From Chloroflexota bacterium (GTDB taxonomy: Bacteria > Chloroflexota > Anaerolineae > Aggregatilineales > Phototrophicaceae), in contig WTGO01000074.1 in NCBI GenBank assembly GCA_011523515.1, positions 89,229 through 153,228 on the forward strand: a DNA stretch of 64,000 nt, written 5' to 3'. The translations under genes and the position numbers were made by a program. Numbering within the stretch: the stretch's first letter is position 1; every line of letters begins with the position of its first letter. The notes below the pieces were generated by a model. That model searched no databases. It was not told the origin of the DNA and saw only the letters and a program-made list of their open reading frames with translations. Positions 63,427-64,000 of the stretch are shown here, in pieces.

Positions 63427-63708
63427 TCAGGCGGCTTCGGAGCCAGGGGCCTGACGAACGGCGGTTACTTGACGATTCAGCAGCCAGAAGACGATCATGA
63501 CGGTCAACCCGGCGCCCAGCACGTTGAAGATGATGAAGCCGGTGACGAGGATGAAGGCGACTGCCTGGTCGGGCGTCGCGGTCAGGAAATCGCCGCTGGG
63601 GTCGGTGGTCTGCTGGATGGCCAAGTCCGACGAAAGCAAGTTGGACGTAATCGCGCCGCCTGCCAGCAACACGACCAAAACAACAACGATCGCTCCAAGC
63701 GCTTTCAT
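63427..63708 (-). CDS. Small two-helix membrane protein of unknown family
   Basis: 93-residue protein with two helices (about 3-20 and 46-70) and a short polar C-terminus. No domain is recognised. GGGGAGA lies just before the ATG at 63708. It precedes the cytochrome c gene by about 41 nt on the same strand, so it may be a small subunit or assembly factor of the same respiratory complex (inference). An in-frame upstream start at 63756 has no ribosome site. Confidence 0.65.
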   Translation of the reverse strand: MKALGAIVVVLVVLLAGGAITSNLLSSDLAIQQTTDPSGDFLTATPDQAVAFILVTGFIIFNVLGAGLTVMIVFWLLNRQVTAVRQAPGSEAA

Positions 63709-63897
63709 CCAGATTCTCCCCCCAGCGTCAACTGTCACTACAATTCTACAGTTCATTTACCGGCGATGCAAGACGCGGGGCAAAGGGGACGTTTCAGGCA
63801 TCCGGTACATTTTTCTAGCGAACTTCGCACAGAGGAATTCATAATAGAAGTAGAACCAAGTTAATCGTGCGAAAATTTAATGGAAGTCTATTCAAGA

Positions 63898-63925
63898 GTG
63901 GGCGAGCCAAGGCTCGCCCCTACAA
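63898..63925. repeat. 28-nt palindromic repeat, copy 2
   Basis: Identical to 47342-47369, on the same strand; same 9-bp inverted core with a 2-nt loop. It lies in a 292-bp gene-free stretch (63709-64000) in which I see nothing else clear except a poor -10 (TAGAAT, minus strand, 63748-63743). Confidence 0.85.
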
Positions 63926-64000
63926 TCATACGATTATTTTGGCAGTTTCTTTCTTACTGCTGCGATTCTCATTACTTTGTTGGAACTACTGAGACACAGA

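Noticed and set aside
63990..64000. Third copy of the CACAGAG repeat
   Set aside because: Only about 10 bases match before the window ends; it cannot be confirmed.

Overview
The window is a densely packed, moderately GC-rich bacterial chromosome segment with standard code, ATG/GTG/TTG starts and ordinary Shine-Dalgarno sites. It carries 53 protein genes and one tRNA gene. The gene mix points to Chloroflexota (an Anaerolineae, Caldilineae or SAR202-like lineage): topoisomerase I with an N-terminal zinc ribbon, a baseplate-J-like membrane protein beside the RuvX gene, lipoproteins and exported proteins with SH3 or CARDB domains, and many phytanoyl-CoA dioxygenase, Gfo/Idh and dipeptide-type transporter genes. 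This placement is an inference from gene content; no marker phylogeny was possible.

Layout. Positions 1-6.5 kb hold two halves of an IpdAB/CoA-transferase-like enzyme that lie apart on the minus strand, enclosing a plus-strand S41 protease, secG and an oligopeptide-binding lipoprotein, followed by tyrS. Positions 6.6-26.4 kb are a plus-strand housekeeping run: alaS, a baseplate-J-like protein, ruvX, a C39-TPR protein, murJ, a metallo-beta-lactamase, an alkaline-phosphatase-superfamily enzyme, an MFS carrier, ffh-rpsP-khpA-rimM, dprA, manC, topA and an unknown membrane protein. Positions 26.4-32 kb hold greA with a second metallo-beta-lactamase, a receptor-like ANF/SH3/CARDB protein, an M23 peptidase, a lipoprotein and tRNA-Arg(CCG).

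Positions 32-57.5 kb are accessory and catabolic. They contain a Gfo/Idh oxidoreductase, a dipeptide-type ABC importer (binding protein, hairpin terminator, two permeases, no ATPase), galactose mutarotase, an aldo/keto reductase, and a divergent block of old-yellow-enzyme, DapA-like and PhyH genes against PhyH, creatininase, PanE-like and SDR genes. After these come an unknown helix-turn-helix protein with a dense palindrome cluster, an orphan xanthine-dehydrogenase large subunit, a coupled sulfotransferase-like/aminotransferase-like pair, a glycosidase-like anchored protein coupled to an amino-acid-binding protein, a second Gfo/Idh, an ABC exporter and a sugar kinase. Positions 57.5-64 kb hold three glycosyltransferases, an RqcH-type NFACT protein, and a cytochrome c with a small membrane protein.

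Most striking observations: the aminotransferase fold-IV protein at 49.7-50.6 kb has histidine where the PLP-binding lysine should be and is translationally coupled to a P-loop sulfotransferase-like protein; four convergent gene pairs share a 4-nt stop overlap; two genes have a TATACT -10 box placed so that their transcripts would be leaderless; and two families of short intergenic repeats occur. No prophage, insertion sequence, CRISPR array or riboswitch was recognised, and no gap between genes exceeds about 300 bases.
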